NCBI GenBank assembly: GCA_963973455.1
Contig: CAXAZF010000001.1
Coordinates: 186,001-250,000, forward strand
From: Marixanthomonas sp002364245
GTDB lineage: Bacteria; Bacteroidota; Bacteroidia; Flavobacteriales; Flavobacteriaceae
Length of the DNA: 64,000 nt
Direction: 5' to 3'
Under the pieces are notes generated by a model. It was not told where the DNA came from. It did no database searches and was given only the letters and a program-made list of their open reading frames with translations. A program made the position numbers and the translations under genes. Shown in pieces: positions 28,691 through 37,226 of this stretch; positions within the stretch are counted from its first letter, which is position 1, and every line of letters begins with the position of its first letter.

Positions 28691-29404
28691 ATGCAACCCC
28701 AAAAAGGAAACCTATACTTAATACCCTGCACCCTTGGCGACACACCGCCTTTAGAGGTATTGCCATTACTGGTAAAGAAAGCAGTTGAACATATTGATCA
28801 TTATATTGTAGAGCATGAAAAAACAGCTCGTCGGTTTATTAAAAGTATCGTTCCGCGTAAATCACAACCAGACTTACAATTTCAACTTATCAACAAATTC
28901 ACCGATGAGAGTGAAATACCTCAAATGCTGTCCCCTTGTTTAGAAGGTCTTGATGTAGGGGTTATTAGTGATGCTGGCTGTCCGGGAATTGCAGACCCTG
29001 GTGCTGGTGTTGTAGAACAAGCGCATTTACAAGGTATAAAAGTGGTGCCTTTAGTAGGTCCCTCTTCTATCTTAATGGCTATGATGGCTAGTGGTTTTAA
29101 TGGACAGAATTTTGCTTTTAATGGCTACCTTCCCATTGACAAAAAAGAACGGAAAACTACAATAAAGCGTTTGGAAAAGCTTTCTTTGGAATACGAACAG
29201 TCTCAACTGTTTATTGAAACGCCATACCGAAACAACCAAATGCTAGAAAGTTTAACAATAGCATTGCATCCACAAACCAAAATATGTGTGGCTTGTGACA
29301 TTACACTTCCAACTGAATTTATAAAAACAGACACCGCAGAGAATTGGAAAAACAAAAAAGTGGACCTTAATAAAAGGCCCACTTTGTTTATTATTCAAAA
29401 GTAA
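28691..29404 (+). CDS. RsmI-like SAM-dependent methyltransferase (tetrapyrrole methylase fold)
   Basis: 237 residues. The start GNLYLIPCTLGDTPPLEVLP, the VGVISDAGCPGIADPGA motif and PLVGPSSILMAMMASGFNGQNFAF belong to the RsmI branch that methylates 16S rRNA C1402 on the ribose. The sequence differs from canonical RsmI (no PTPIGNLxD motif), and Bacteroidota often carry this shorter paralogue beside a true RsmI, so the substrate is uncertain. It starts 8 nt after the dehydrogenase stop. Confidence 0.85.
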   Translation: MQPQKGNLYLIPCTLGDTPPLEVLPLLVKKAVEHIDHYIVEHEKTARRFIKSIVPRKSQPDLQFQLINKFTDESEIPQMLSPCLEGLDVGVISDAGCPGIADPGAGVVEQAHLQGIKVVPLVGPSSILMAMMASGFNGQNFAFNGYLPIDKKERKTTIKRLEKLSLEYEQSQLFIETPYRNNQMLESLTIALHPQTKICVACDITLPTEFIKTDTAENWKNKKVDLNKRPTLFIIQK

Positions 29405-29413
29405 AAAGTATGC

Positions 29414-30064
29414 TTAAAGTACTTTAGCTTTTCTATTGGGAAGTATAAAAGAGGTATCATACCCACTAAACTTTTTTAGGTAATAGCCTATTGAAGTTCC
29501 AAAGGCATCGTTAAAACCTATTGTTCCACCACTTCGTAGATATTTTTTTACGTTTCCGGCACCAGCTAAGTGTGCAGCTGCTAAAATACCAGATTCCGTT
29601 ACTTTTACCCCGTTAACATATTTTCCTTTAAACCTTTTAATGTCTCTACGTAAAATCCATTTGTTTCTGGCAGTGTAAGCTGTAAAAGCTTCTTCTTGTA
29701 AACGTGAGTCATTTAAAAATGAATCTGGATTGTAAATTCCTATCATTCGCAAAGTTGCCGAAGCAAACTGGTATTTACCTAAATAACCAAACTGGTTAAT
29801 AATGGTATAATCCCCACGTGATTCTTTGAAACCTAATGCCTCTTTAAATCCTACGTATGATTTCCCTAAAAACAAAGAATAGTTTAGGGTTGGAACAGGT
29901 TTCGTATAGGTAATCATTTCCCCTTCATTGGGAACAGTGTAATCCATCACCTCATCATCTAAAATGTAGTGAGAAAGATCTACATTATTTTTTGTAGTAA
30001 ATCCACTAAAAAATAATGCTGTTACAATAAGTACGGTTAATAATCCTGCTATATTTTTTTTCAT
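29414..30064 (-). CDS. Exported lysozyme-like protein (first paralogue)
   Basis: 216 residues with a signal peptide (MKKNIAGLLTVLIVTALFFSG). The core FKEALGFKESRGDYTIINQFGYLGKYQF (about 75-100, key E in ESRGDY) resembles lytic transglycosylase/lysozyme folds, where that Glu is the general acid. AAAHLAGAGNVKKYL near residue 170 completes the fold. It probably cleaves or binds peptidoglycan in the periplasm. A paralogue lies 140 nt upstream on the same strand. It converges on the RsmI-like gene with only 9 nt between the stops. Confidence 0.7.
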   Translation of the reverse strand: MKKNIAGLLTVLIVTALFFSGFTTKNNVDLSHYILDDEVMDYTVPNEGEMITYTKPVPTLNYSLFLGKSYVGFKEALGFKESRGDYTIINQFGYLGKYQFASATLRMIGIYNPDSFLNDSRLQEEAFTAYTARNKWILRRDIKRFKGKYVNGVKVTESGILAAAHLAGAGNVKKYLRSGGTIGFNDAFGTSIGYYLKKFSGYDTSFILPNRKAKVL

Positions 30065-30168
30065 TATTTAAAAGTTCGAGTGAGAAAATTCACACTCTTG
30101 TTTTCAGCGCGCAAATATACACCTTTTTTATTAATCTGATAATTAAACTGTTAAAGTTTGTTAATATG

Positions 30169-30198
30169 AAAAAACCAGGCTTGTCTACCTGGTTTTTT
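30169..30198 (-). terminator. Intrinsic terminator of the second lysozyme-like gene
   Basis: AAAAAACCAGG (30169-30179) and CCTGGTTTTTT (30188-30198) form an 11-bp stem with an 8-nt loop. It separates the two paralogues, so they are separate transcription units. Confidence 0.85.
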
Positions 30199-30204
30199 CA
30201 ATAA

Positions 30205-30849
30205 TTATAATGTCGCCGTGGCATTGTTATCCGGAAGGATTGATGATACATCATACGCTGCAAATGTTTGCATGTATTTTGTGATAGGGACGTTGTTGGC
30301 ATCTTTAAAAACCACTTCCCCATCGGTATCGAGAAACTTCATTACATTTCCTGCTCCTCCCAAATGGGCTGCTGCTACTAAGCCAGACTCGGTTACTTTA
30401 ATACCATCTATTATTTGGCCGTCATATTCAGTAATATAATCTTTAAGTACCCACTTGTTTTTGGAAATCAACGCTTCAAACGCTTTTTCCTGTAACAAAG
30501 GGGAGTTTAAAAATTTTCGTTTATTATGAATACCTACCCAATTAAGGGCAGACCAACCAAACTGGTATTTTCCCAAATAACCTAACCTATTTACAGCCTT
30601 GTAATTACCACTGCTTTCACTAAAGCCGAGGTCTTCACAAAAGCCAAGGTACGACTTCCCAACAAAGGGAATATTCTGTTGGGGATTCATATTTACTTCA
30701 AAGTCAAAAGGAACATAAGATGATGCTCCCATGACGTCTGTAGTAAATATAGAACTACTGTATTTCATTTCTTCTTTCGAGGAAAACCCTGTAACACAAA
30801 ATAGTGTTACAAGCAGTAGCACAGACAATTTCATAAAACGTTTTCTCAT
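30205..30849 (-). CDS. Exported lysozyme-like protein (second paralogue)
   Basis: 214 residues with signal peptide (KLSVLLLVTLFCVTGFSSKE). It is colinear with the neighbour: GKSYLGFCEDLGFSESSGNY, GYLGKYQFGWSAL and VAAAHLGGAGNVMKFL. The putative catalytic Glu is in SESSGNY. The mature N-terminus differs, so the two may have different partners. A hairpin with a TTCG-containing loop lies 35-53 nt before the ATG in the presumed leader, and a terminator follows. Confidence 0.7.
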   Translation of the reverse strand: MRKRFMKLSVLLLVTLFCVTGFSSKEEMKYSSSIFTTDVMGASSYVPFDFEVNMNPQQNIPFVGKSYLGFCEDLGFSESSGNYKAVNRLGYLGKYQFGWSALNWVGIHNKRKFLNSPLLQEKAFEALISKNKWVLKDYITEYDGQIIDGIKVTESGLVAAAHLGGAGNVMKFLDTDGEVVFKDANNVPITKYMQTFAAYDVSSILPDNNATATL

Positions 30850-30883
30850 GTTTTACTTAGTTTTAAAATTTATAATTATTGCA

Positions 30884-30902
30884 CTTACACTTCGTGTGTA
30901 AG
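30884..30902 (-). promoter_or_regulatory. Leader hairpin before lysozyme-like gene
   Basis: CTTACAC and GTGTAAG pair over 7 bp around a 5-nt loop containing TTCG (read on the plus strand). It lacks a T run, so it is not a terminator; a mRNA-stability or regulatory role is a guess. Confidence 0.3.
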
Positions 30903-31106
30903 CGTAATAGCCTTAAGTTCAGGCACCCACTTAACAAATAGTGTGCCAGCCATAAGTTCTATGAAATCTGTATATCAAAGAGCGTTCATTTCTTATTCCT
31001 TGCTGAAAACGATGTTCAACAACTACGAATATAAGATGATATGTAGTGTTTGTAGATGAATTAACATTCTTTAACCCCTTGTTTTAAAAAGGTTTAACAA
31101 AAAAAA

Positions 31107-31133
31107 GTCCAGTTCTGAAAAACAAAACTGGAC
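31107..31133 (-). terminator. Intrinsic terminator of mltG
   Basis: GTCCAGTT (31107-31114) pairs with AACTGGAC (31126-31133), followed on the minus strand by a run of T (A-rich 31099-31106). It lies 22 nt past the mltG stop at 31155. Confidence 0.8.
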
Positions 31134-31154
31134 CTTGAATACAATTAAGAAATA

Positions 31155-32198
31155 TTATCTGTTTACCCCTTGCTGTGAAATCCAACGTACATATTCAGCT
31201 TTGTTGCGGTTGTGCTGTGCTAATGTTTTTGCAAATTTGTGATAACCAAAACGCTGCGTATCTGCCACAAAATAATAATAGTCATGGTCTTCATAATTTA
31301 ACACAGCATCAATAGAGGAAATATCGGGCATGGCAATTGGCCCTGGGGGAACTCCAGTATTTTTATACGTGTTGTAAGGCGAGTCCAACTCTAAATCTTT
31401 GTACAACACCCGTTTTATAATTTGGTCAAAATCGTTCTCGGCACGTTTCTTTGCATAAATCACTGTTGGGTCTGCTTGTAAGGGCATGCCACGCTCCAAT
31501 CTATTTACATATACACCAGCAACTCGAGGTCGTTCTTCTACTTTTGCGGTTTCTTTTTGAACTATTGCCGCTAAAGACATTACTTCGGCAGGTGTTAAAT
31601 TTAATTTTTTGGCTTTTTGGGTTCGGGTTTCATTCCAAAAGCGGTTATATTCTGTTTTCATACGGTCACGGAAAGTTTCTGCACTGCTGTTCCAGTAAAA
31701 TTCATAAGTATTAGGGATATATAATACCAACGCAGTAGCGTCAGTTTGCCCAGCTTCTTTTAAGAAAACGGAATCTTTCATTGCCTTCAACAAAGACAAA
31801 CTATCGGCTTCAATCTGTCTAGCAATGTTTCCCGCCAGGTCTTCAATACGCTCTTGATTATTAAATTTTACTTTAATAGGTATATTTTTACTGCGGATTG
31901 TATTGATAATATCATTATTGTTCATCCCTTTTTTAATGATAAAATGTCCCGCTTTTATGTTGCTGGCATATTCCTTCTTTTGAGCAACAGCAGTAAAGTC
32001 GTCCATATCTTTTAATAATGGTTCCAGTTCCGAAACCACATCTTGATAGGTAGCATCGGTAGGGATATAGATATGGGCCTGTTCATTGTTGAAAGCTGTG
32101 TTGGGCGCAAAGACGGTGCTGTAAACATACCAAGCAAATCCGCCCATAGCAACTAAGCCTAAAAGAACAACGGCCAGTAATATTTTTTTAATATACAT
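31155..32198 (-). CDS. mltG: Endolytic murein transglycosylase MltG
   Basis: 347 residues. One N-terminal transmembrane helix (LLAVVLLGLVAMGGFAWYVY) anchors it in the inner membrane. The LysM-like region follows, then the YceG catalytic part with Glu in LAAIVQKETAKVEERPRVAG (near residue 215), GVYVNRLERGMPLQADPTV and the NTYKNTGVPPGPI segment. It cuts nascent glycan strands and ends their elongation. It overlaps the GNAT gene by 11 bp and completes the dapF-GNAT-mltG operon. Confidence 0.94.
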   Translation of the reverse strand: MYIKKILLAVVLLGLVAMGGFAWYVYSTVFAPNTAFNNEQAHIYIPTDATYQDVVSELEPLLKDMDDFTAVAQKKEYASNIKAGHFIIKKGMNNNDIINTIRSKNIPIKVKFNNQERIEDLAGNIARQIEADSLSLLKAMKDSVFLKEAGQTDATALVLYIPNTYEFYWNSSAETFRDRMKTEYNRFWNETRTQKAKKLNLTPAEVMSLAAIVQKETAKVEERPRVAGVYVNRLERGMPLQADPTVIYAKKRAENDFDQIIKRVLYKDLELDSPYNTYKNTGVPPGPIAMPDISSIDAVLNYEDHDYYYFVADTQRFGYHKFAKTLAQHNRNKAEYVRWISQQGVNR

Positions 32199-32727
32199 CG
32201 TGAATTAATTGATAAAATAGTTCATTTTTATAGTTTTTTCCAGACCTGATCCAATCTTTTTTTATACCACTTTCGGTATAACCAGCTTTTTTAAAAAGTT
32301 TTATACTTTGTGTATTGTCTTCGGTAATATTAGCATACAACTGGTGAATGTTCAAGTGTTTTACTGCATATTGGCTAATTAATTGTAAGGCTTCAAAAGC
32401 GTAGCCTTTGCCTTTATTTTCTTCTGAAAAGATAATAACACCAACCCCTGACCTACTGTGTTTAGGGTCAAAATCGAATAGATCTACAAAGCCAATAGCA
32501 TCTTCCTTTTCAATAGTGCATATAACTAATCGCAGTTGTTTTACATCGTAAATATCCCGATGGGCATTATCCAAATATTGCTGTAAAATATGCTTGGAAT
32601 AGGGTGTTGTGGTGTTGCTTACCTCCCATCCGTTCTCATCATTCTCCAATAGATAAAGAAAATCTAAGTCTGAACTTTCAAGAGCTCGAAGGTATATTTT
32701 TTTTCCTTTTAATGTTGTCATTCCCAT
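32188..32727 (-). CDS. GNAT family N-acetyltransferase
   Basis: 179 residues. The RimJ/RimL-like start LKGKKIYLRALESSDLDFLY, the middle AIGFVDLFDFDPKHSRSGVG and the acetyl-CoA segment ENKGKGYAFEALQLISQYA are typical of GNATs that modify small molecules or protein N-termini. Two possible ATGs (32727 and 32721) both overlap or abut the dapF end at 32718. It overlaps mltG by 11 bp. Operon position between two cell-wall genes hints at, but does not prove, an envelope substrate. Confidence 0.87.
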   Translation of the reverse strand: MGMTTLKGKKIYLRALESSDLDFLYLLENDENGWEVSNTTTPYSKHILQQYLDNAHRDIYDVKQLRLVICTIEKEDAIGFVDLFDFDPKHSRSGVGVIIFSEENKGKGYAFEALQLISQYAVKHLNIHQLYANITEDNTQSIKLFKKAGYTESGIKKDWIRSGKNYKNELFYQLIHDVY

Positions 32728-33491
32728 TCTCCTTTAAAAACCATAGTGGCAGGACCTTGTAAATGGACATTGGTATATCCATCTTTACTATTTTCAAATG
32801 TTACTGAAAGATTTCCTCCTGGGGTTACTAACTGTACAGTATAACTCTTTGTAAAATCTTTTTTATGCATTGCAATAGCAACGGCTGTAACACCCGTGCC
32901 GCAAGACAAGGTTTCATCTTCCACGCCCCGTTCGTATGTTCTAACGGAAAAAGTGTTTTCTGAAAGTTGTTCTACAAAGTTGATGTTGGCTCCTTCTTTT
33001 CCATATGTTTCATTCCGAAGTTTTCTTCCTTCTGAAAATACATCAAAAGCTGAAATATTGTCAACCAACTCCACATGGTGTGGCGAACCTGTATTCAGAA
33101 AAAGATAATTGTCATTCATTTCAATTTCTGAAACATCGTTCATTTTCAACGAAACGGTATCGTTTTCAATTGTTGCGGTGTGCATTCCGTCTATGGCTTC
33201 AAATTTTGTACTACCTTCAATAATGCCTAAATGATTTGCAAAATGGACAATACATCTTCCTCCATTGCCGCACATAGAACTTTCGTTTCCATCGGCATTA
33301 AAATACACCATTTTAAAATCTGCTGTAGGATGGTTTTCCAAGAGGATTAATCCATCAGCTCCGATGCCAAATTTTCGGTCACAAAGTCTAGCAATCAGTT
33401 TGGTATCATTTTTGGATAAAACAGATTGACGGTTATCAATCAAGACAAAATCGTTACCGGTTCCTTGATATTTAAAAAACTGAAATTTCAT
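32718..33491 (-). CDS. dapF: Diaminopimelate epimerase
   Basis: 257 residues. It interconverts LL- and meso-diaminopimelate for peptidoglycan and lysine. Both active-site cysteines are visible, in SSMCGNGGRCIVHFA (near residue 77) and ETLSCGTGVTAVAIA (near residue 197), as is the start KYQGTGNDFVLIDNR. It heads an operon with a GNAT and mltG. The ATG lies 5 nt after a TACCTTTG box, suggesting leaderless transcription. Confidence 0.96.
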   Translation of the reverse strand: MKFQFFKYQGTGNDFVLIDNRQSVLSKNDTKLIARLCDRKFGIGADGLILLENHPTADFKMVYFNADGNESSMCGNGGRCIVHFANHLGIIEGSTKFEAIDGMHTATIENDTVSLKMNDVSEIEMNDNYLFLNTGSPHHVELVDNISAFDVFSEGRKLRNETYGKEGANINFVEQLSENTFSVRTYERGVEDETLSCGTGVTAVAIAMHKKDFTKSYTVQLVTPGGNLSVTFENSKDGYTNVHLQGPATMVFKGEWE

Positions 33492-33496
33492 GGCGA

Positions 33497-33504
33497 CAAA
33501 GGTA
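33497..33504 (-). promoter_or_regulatory. -7 box of dapF (TACCTTTG)
   Basis: Exact TAnnTTTG match on the minus strand, then TCGCC and the ATG at 33491. No clear -33 motif. It predicts a leaderless or nearly leaderless mRNA. Confidence 0.42.
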
Positions 33505-33621
33505 CTAAAAGCTTTTTCGCTATAGTATAGTTAATTCTTGTTAAATACACGTTAAAACTGAAATTTCAGAAAAATATAATCGTCTTTTATCATGTTAGTA
33601 AATAATAAAAAATAGTTTAAA

Positions 33622-35022
33622 ATGAAACAGACAATTAGATTAGTAGCTGTTGCGCTGTTTGCCGGCGCAGTTACATTAGGAGGCTACAAGTACTTCGTTC
33701 AACCTAACCAAGAAATTGCCGTGACCACTTCACAGGAAAGTCCCAATAACTTTATACCAACAAACTTTTCTAATACACCCGTTAGTAGTACAAACGCAGA
33801 TTTTACCGAAGCTGCAGAAAAAACGGTACACGCTGTTGTTCACGTAAAAAACACTACCATTAGCAGACAACCTACCAATTTGATGGAATATTTTAACGGT
33901 GGAGGCCAACCCCGCGCAGTAGTTGGTGCCGGAAGTGGTGTTATTATTTCGCCAGATGGTTATATCATAACCAACAACCACGTAATAGCGAATGCGGCAG
34001 AACTGGAAGTTACCTTAAATAATAATAAAATATATAAAGCTGAATTGATTGGTACTGACCCCAAAACCGATATTGCTTTATTAAAAGTAGATGCCGATGA
34101 CGAGCTTCCGTTTATTCCTTTTGGAGATTCTAACAATGTAAAAATTGGAGAATGGGTACTGGCTGTTGGTAATCCTTTTAATTTAAATTCTACCGTCACA
34201 GCTGGAATTATTAGCGCCAAAGCACGCGATTTAAATCAATTTGACCGAAACCCACAGTCTTTCATTCAGACCGATGCTGCCGTAAACCGTGGAAACAGTG
34301 GTGGAGCCTTGGTAAATGTACGTGGTGAATTAGTAGGGATTAATACTGCGATTACTTCGGAAACCGGATCGTATGTAGGGTATTCCTTTGCAGTGCCATC
34401 AAACAATGCTCGAAAGGTAATTGAAGATATTATGGAATTTGGTGATGTACAACGTGCAATTTTAGGTATTGCAGGTAGATCTTTAAATACAAATATTGCT
34501 AAAGATCTAGGAATAGATGAAACTCAAGGAGTTTATGTAGGAAGTATAGAAAAAGGAAGCGGTGCCGATAAAAGCGGATTAAAGAAAGGTGATGTCATTA
34601 AAAAACTAGATAACCTCTCGGTGAGTAAGTTTTCAGATTTATCAGGCTACTTAGGTTCTAAACGCCCTAACGACGTGGTTGATGTTACCGTATTGCGAAA
34701 TGGAAAAGAAAAACACATTCCTGTAACCCTGGTTAAACTAGAAACATTTGAAATTGATGACCTTGGATTGGAAGTGAGGAATGCAAATTCAGCCCTTCTA
34801 AAACAAAGAGGTGTTAATAATGGGGTTATTGTTTCAAAAGCATTGAGCAAAGACATGGCTCGATACAATCTAGAAGGTATCATCATCACTAAAATAAACG
34901 ATGAAAAAATTGAAGATATTGACGATGCAAAACGTATTATGAGCAACCGAGATTACAATGCACCTATTAAGATGACCTTTGTAAATCAACGCGGTGAGTT
35001 AAATTCGTTTATTTTTAGATAA
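33622..35022 (+). CDS. HtrA/DegP-type periplasmic serine protease
   Basis: 466 residues. An N-terminal signal/anchor (IRLVAVALFAGAVTLGGYKYF) precedes the trypsin-like domain with His in GYIITNNHVIANA, Asp in KTDIALLKVD and Ser in AAVNRGNSGGALVN (near residue 228). Two PDZ domains follow (about 275-375, about 380-466). It degrades or refolds misfolded envelope proteins. It is divergent from dapF across 130 nt, where a CTGAAATTTCAG palindrome (33558-33569) is a possible regulator site. A strong terminator follows. Confidence 0.95.
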   Translation: MKQTIRLVAVALFAGAVTLGGYKYFVQPNQEIAVTTSQESPNNFIPTNFSNTPVSSTNADFTEAAEKTVHAVVHVKNTTISRQPTNLMEYFNGGGQPRAVVGAGSGVIISPDGYIITNNHVIANAAELEVTLNNNKIYKAELIGTDPKTDIALLKVDADDELPFIPFGDSNNVKIGEWVLAVGNPFNLNSTVTAGIISAKARDLNQFDRNPQSFIQTDAAVNRGNSGGALVNVRGELVGINTAITSETGSYVGYSFAVPSNNARKVIEDIMEFGDVQRAILGIAGRSLNTNIAKDLGIDETQGVYVGSIEKGSGADKSGLKKGDVIKKLDNLSVSKFSDLSGYLGSKRPNDVVDVTVLRNGKEKHIPVTLVKLETFEIDDLGLEVRNANSALLKQRGVNNGVIVSKALSKDMARYNLEGIIITKINDEKIEDIDDAKRIMSNRDYNAPIKMTFVNQRGELNSFIFR

Positions 35023-35037
35023 TATTTTAATAATTTT

Positions 35038-35086
35038 AAAAAGAACACCCCTTGCAAAACCTCGTGTATCAAGGGGTGTTCTTTTT
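35038..35086 (+). terminator. Intrinsic terminator of the HtrA gene
   Basis: A 17-bp perfect stem (35038-35054 with 35070-35086; core GAACACCCCTTG / CAAGGGGTGTTC) closes on a 15-nt loop and ends in T5. It lies 16 nt past the stop. Confidence 0.9.
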
Positions 35087-35123
35087 AGGTTAATATTAAC
35101 TTCCGCATACCGAAGAAAATACT

Positions 35124-35132
35124 TATTTTTGC
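35124..35132 (+). promoter_or_regulatory. -7 box of the GAPDH gene (TATTTTTGC)
   Basis: Exact TAnnTTTGC match 31 nt before the ATG at 35164. The -33 position has TTCC rather than TTTG. Confidence 0.55.
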
Positions 35133-35163
35133 ACCGATTTTTAAACCCTTAAACAACACAACC

Positions 35164-36612
35164 ATGAGCTTTGATGAAGTTTATGAAAAAGAGCTTTCTT
35201 TTCAAACTGACCGCCGTAAGGCTTCCGTAGAATTTATTAAGATTGTTAGTGACCTTTGGTACGACAAATCTATTGAGTTAGTTCTTTTCCGCAACCAATT
35301 AATTGATCGTAACGTAAGTGAAATTTTAAACCTTCACGAATACGCGGGCGAATTTGTACAAAAACCGATCTCTATTTTTGATTCAGTTGAAATAGCTCAA
35401 GCCATTAAAACGCTTGATGTTCCACCGGCAAAATTGGATATAGGAAAACTAACCTACGAATATCACCTTGAGGATAACCAGTATGAAAATGCGATTGCTT
35501 TTGTAAGTGACAAGCTTAAAAATGCAAAAGAAAAAGAAGACATCTCACCTAAAGATGTCGTACTTTATGGTTTTGGCCGTATTGGCCGTTTACTTGCCCG
35601 CGAGTTGATGACACGTACAGGTCAAGGTAACCAACTACGCTTACGTGCTATTGTGGTTCGTGGTAATGTTGACCAAACCATTTTAGAAAAAAGAGCTTCT
35701 TTATTACAAAACGATTCGGTTCATGGAGACTTCCCTGGTACGGTTCGTGTAGATTTAGACAACAAAGCATTGGTGATTAATGGGACGACTGTTCATATTA
35801 TTTCGGCAAACGCCCCTGAAGACATAAATTATACCGATTATGGTATTGAAGATGCCTTAATTATTGACAACACAGGTGCTTTTAGAGATGAAGAAGCGCT
35901 ATCAAGGCACTTAAAGGCTAAAGGTGCAGCAAAAGTATTATTAACTGCTCCTGGTAAAGGTGTTCCAAATATCGTTCACGGCGTAAACCATACAGAGCAC
36001 AATCCTGAAACAGTTGATATTTTCTCTGCTGCTTCTTGTACTACAAACGCTATTACACCTGTATTAAAGGCCGTAGAAGATTCATTGGGCGTTGTGCACG
36101 GACATTTGGAAACTATCCACGCATACACTAACGACCAGAACTTGGTAGACAACATGCACAAGAAATACCGAAGAGGTCGTGCTGCTGCTCTAAATATGGT
36201 AATTACTGAAACCGGTGCTGGAAAAGCAGTTTCAAAAGCATTGCCTTCTTTTGAAGGGAAATTGACTTCAAACGCTATCCGGGTTCCTGTTCCTAATGGA
36301 TCTTTAGCTATATTAAACTTAGAATTAGAATCTAAAACATCTGTTGATGGTATTAATTCTATTATGAAAAAATATGCCCTAGAAGGTGATTTAGTTGAAC
36401 AAATAAAATATTCATTGAGCAATGAGTTAGTATCTAGCGATATTGTTGGGTCTTCTGCCCCTTCCATTTACGATAGTAACGCAACCATTGTTACCGAAGA
36501 CGGTAAAAATGCTGTGTTGTACGTTTGGTATGATAACGAATATGGGTATAGCCATCAAGTAATTCGTTTAGCGAAGTATATTGCTGAAGTAAGACGTTAT
36601 ACGTATTATTAG
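35164..36612 (+). CDS. Glyceraldehyde-3-phosphate dehydrogenase, long form
   Basis: 482 residues; about 130 N-terminal residues precede the Rossmann start VVLYGFGRIGRLLAREL, as in the long GAPDHs of Bacteroidota and some gammaproteobacteria. The catalytic Cys is in FSAASCTTNAITPVL (near residue 291) and the catalytic His follows in LETIHAYTNDQNLVDN. C-terminal WYDNEYGYSHQV is standard. It makes 1,3-bisphosphoglycerate from glyceraldehyde 3-phosphate with NAD(P)+; the cofactor preference and role of the extension cannot be read. It is monocistronic, between a TATTTTTGC promoter and a terminator. Confidence 0.94.
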   Translation: MSFDEVYEKELSFQTDRRKASVEFIKIVSDLWYDKSIELVLFRNQLIDRNVSEILNLHEYAGEFVQKPISIFDSVEIAQAIKTLDVPPAKLDIGKLTYEYHLEDNQYENAIAFVSDKLKNAKEKEDISPKDVVLYGFGRIGRLLARELMTRTGQGNQLRLRAIVVRGNVDQTILEKRASLLQNDSVHGDFPGTVRVDLDNKALVINGTTVHIISANAPEDINYTDYGIEDALIIDNTGAFRDEEALSRHLKAKGAAKVLLTAPGKGVPNIVHGVNHTEHNPETVDIFSAASCTTNAITPVLKAVEDSLGVVHGHLETIHAYTNDQNLVDNMHKKYRRGRAAALNMVITETGAGKAVSKALPSFEGKLTSNAIRVPVPNGSLAILNLELESKTSVDGINSIMKKYALEGDLVEQIKYSLSNELVSSDIVGSSAPSIYDSNATIVTEDGKNAVLYVWYDNEYGYSHQVIRLAKYIAEVRRYTYY

Positions 36613-36636
36613 TAGACTACTAAAATTTAATGATTT

Positions 36637-36667
36637 AAAGTCCCGCATTTCTGTGGGACTTTTTTTA
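36637..36667 (+). terminator. Intrinsic terminator of the GAPDH gene
   Basis: AAAGTCCCGCA (36637-36647) pairs with TGTGGGACTTT (36652-36662) with one mismatch or wobble, followed by T-rich sequence. It lies 25 nt past the stop. Confidence 0.85.
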
Positions 36668-36733
36668 TAACTTTAGTAACTGAAAAAACGTCTATTTCCT
36701 TCAAGTTTAATTAATTTTTCAGAAATAACAGCG

Positions 36734-37174
36734 ATGAAAATACTACAAGCCACCAAAGAACACCTAAACCAACTGGCAACACTATTCAATGGCTACAGAA
36801 TGTTCTATAAACAACCAGACAGTCCAGATAAAGCCGAAGCATTTTTAAAAGACCGTTTTCGGCAAAACGACTCGGTTATATTTATAGCTTTTTCTTCGGA
36901 AAATGAAGCTCTTGGTTTTACACAATTATACCCGAGTTTTTCTTCAGTTTCAGTACAGCGCACGTACATTTTAAATGATTTATTTGTTTCAGAAAAAAAT
37001 AGAGGTCAAGGAATTGGAGAGGCACTATTAAACCACGCCAAGCAATTTGCTAAAAAAGAAGGTAGCAAAGGACTCACCTTGGAAACAGAAACCAATAACC
37101 CGGCCCAACATTTATACGAACGCTTAGGATGGAAAAAAAACGAACATACCTTTCACTATACCTGGGAGGTTTAA
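36734..37174 (+). CDS. GNAT family N-acetyltransferase
   Basis: 146 residues. The acetyl-CoA site is LFVSEKNRGQGIGEALLNHAKQFA and the C-terminal strand-helix LTLETETNNPAQHLYERLGW is typical. The substrate is unknown; the fold resembles small single-domain acetyltransferases acting on amines. A TTTCAGAAA word lies 8 nt before the start. It is followed by trmD, 52 nt away with its own promoter. Confidence 0.9.
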   Translation: MKILQATKEHLNQLATLFNGYRMFYKQPDSPDKAEAFLKDRFRQNDSVIFIAFSSENEALGFTQLYPSFSSVSVQRTYILNDLFVSEKNRGQGIGEALLNHAKQFAKKEGSKGLTLETETNNPAQHLYERLGWKKNEHTFHYTWEV

Positions 37175-37190
37175 TTCTTCTAATTTACTG

Positions 37191-37199
37191 TATTTTTGC
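37191..37199 (+). promoter_or_regulatory. -7 box of trmD (TATTTTTGC)
   Basis: Exact TAnnTTTGC match 27 nt before the trmD ATG at 37227. No clear -33 TTTG. Confidence 0.5.
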
Positions 37200-37226
37200 A
37201 ATCAAATAGATAACCTTTTTTCAGAA

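Larger units (their letters stand above)
30850..31154. other. 305-nt gene-free interval
   Basis: Between mltG and the second lysozyme-like gene. It holds the mltG terminator (31107-31133), a hairpin CTTACAC/GTGTAAG (30884-30902) near the lysozyme-like start, and otherwise no ORF or match to a known RNA that I could recognise. A promoter for the lysozyme-like gene must lie here but no clear TAnnTTTG was found. Confidence 0.6.

Noticed and set aside
33558..33569. CTGAAATTTCAG palindrome as a definite operator
   Set aside because: A 12-bp AT-rich palindrome alone, in one copy, is not enough for a separate regulatory call; it is mentioned with the HtrA gene only.
35976..36467. 163-codon minus-strand ORF in the GAPDH gene
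   Set aside because: Antisense to conserved GAPDH coding sequence, including the catalytic Cys region; no promoter or family pattern.
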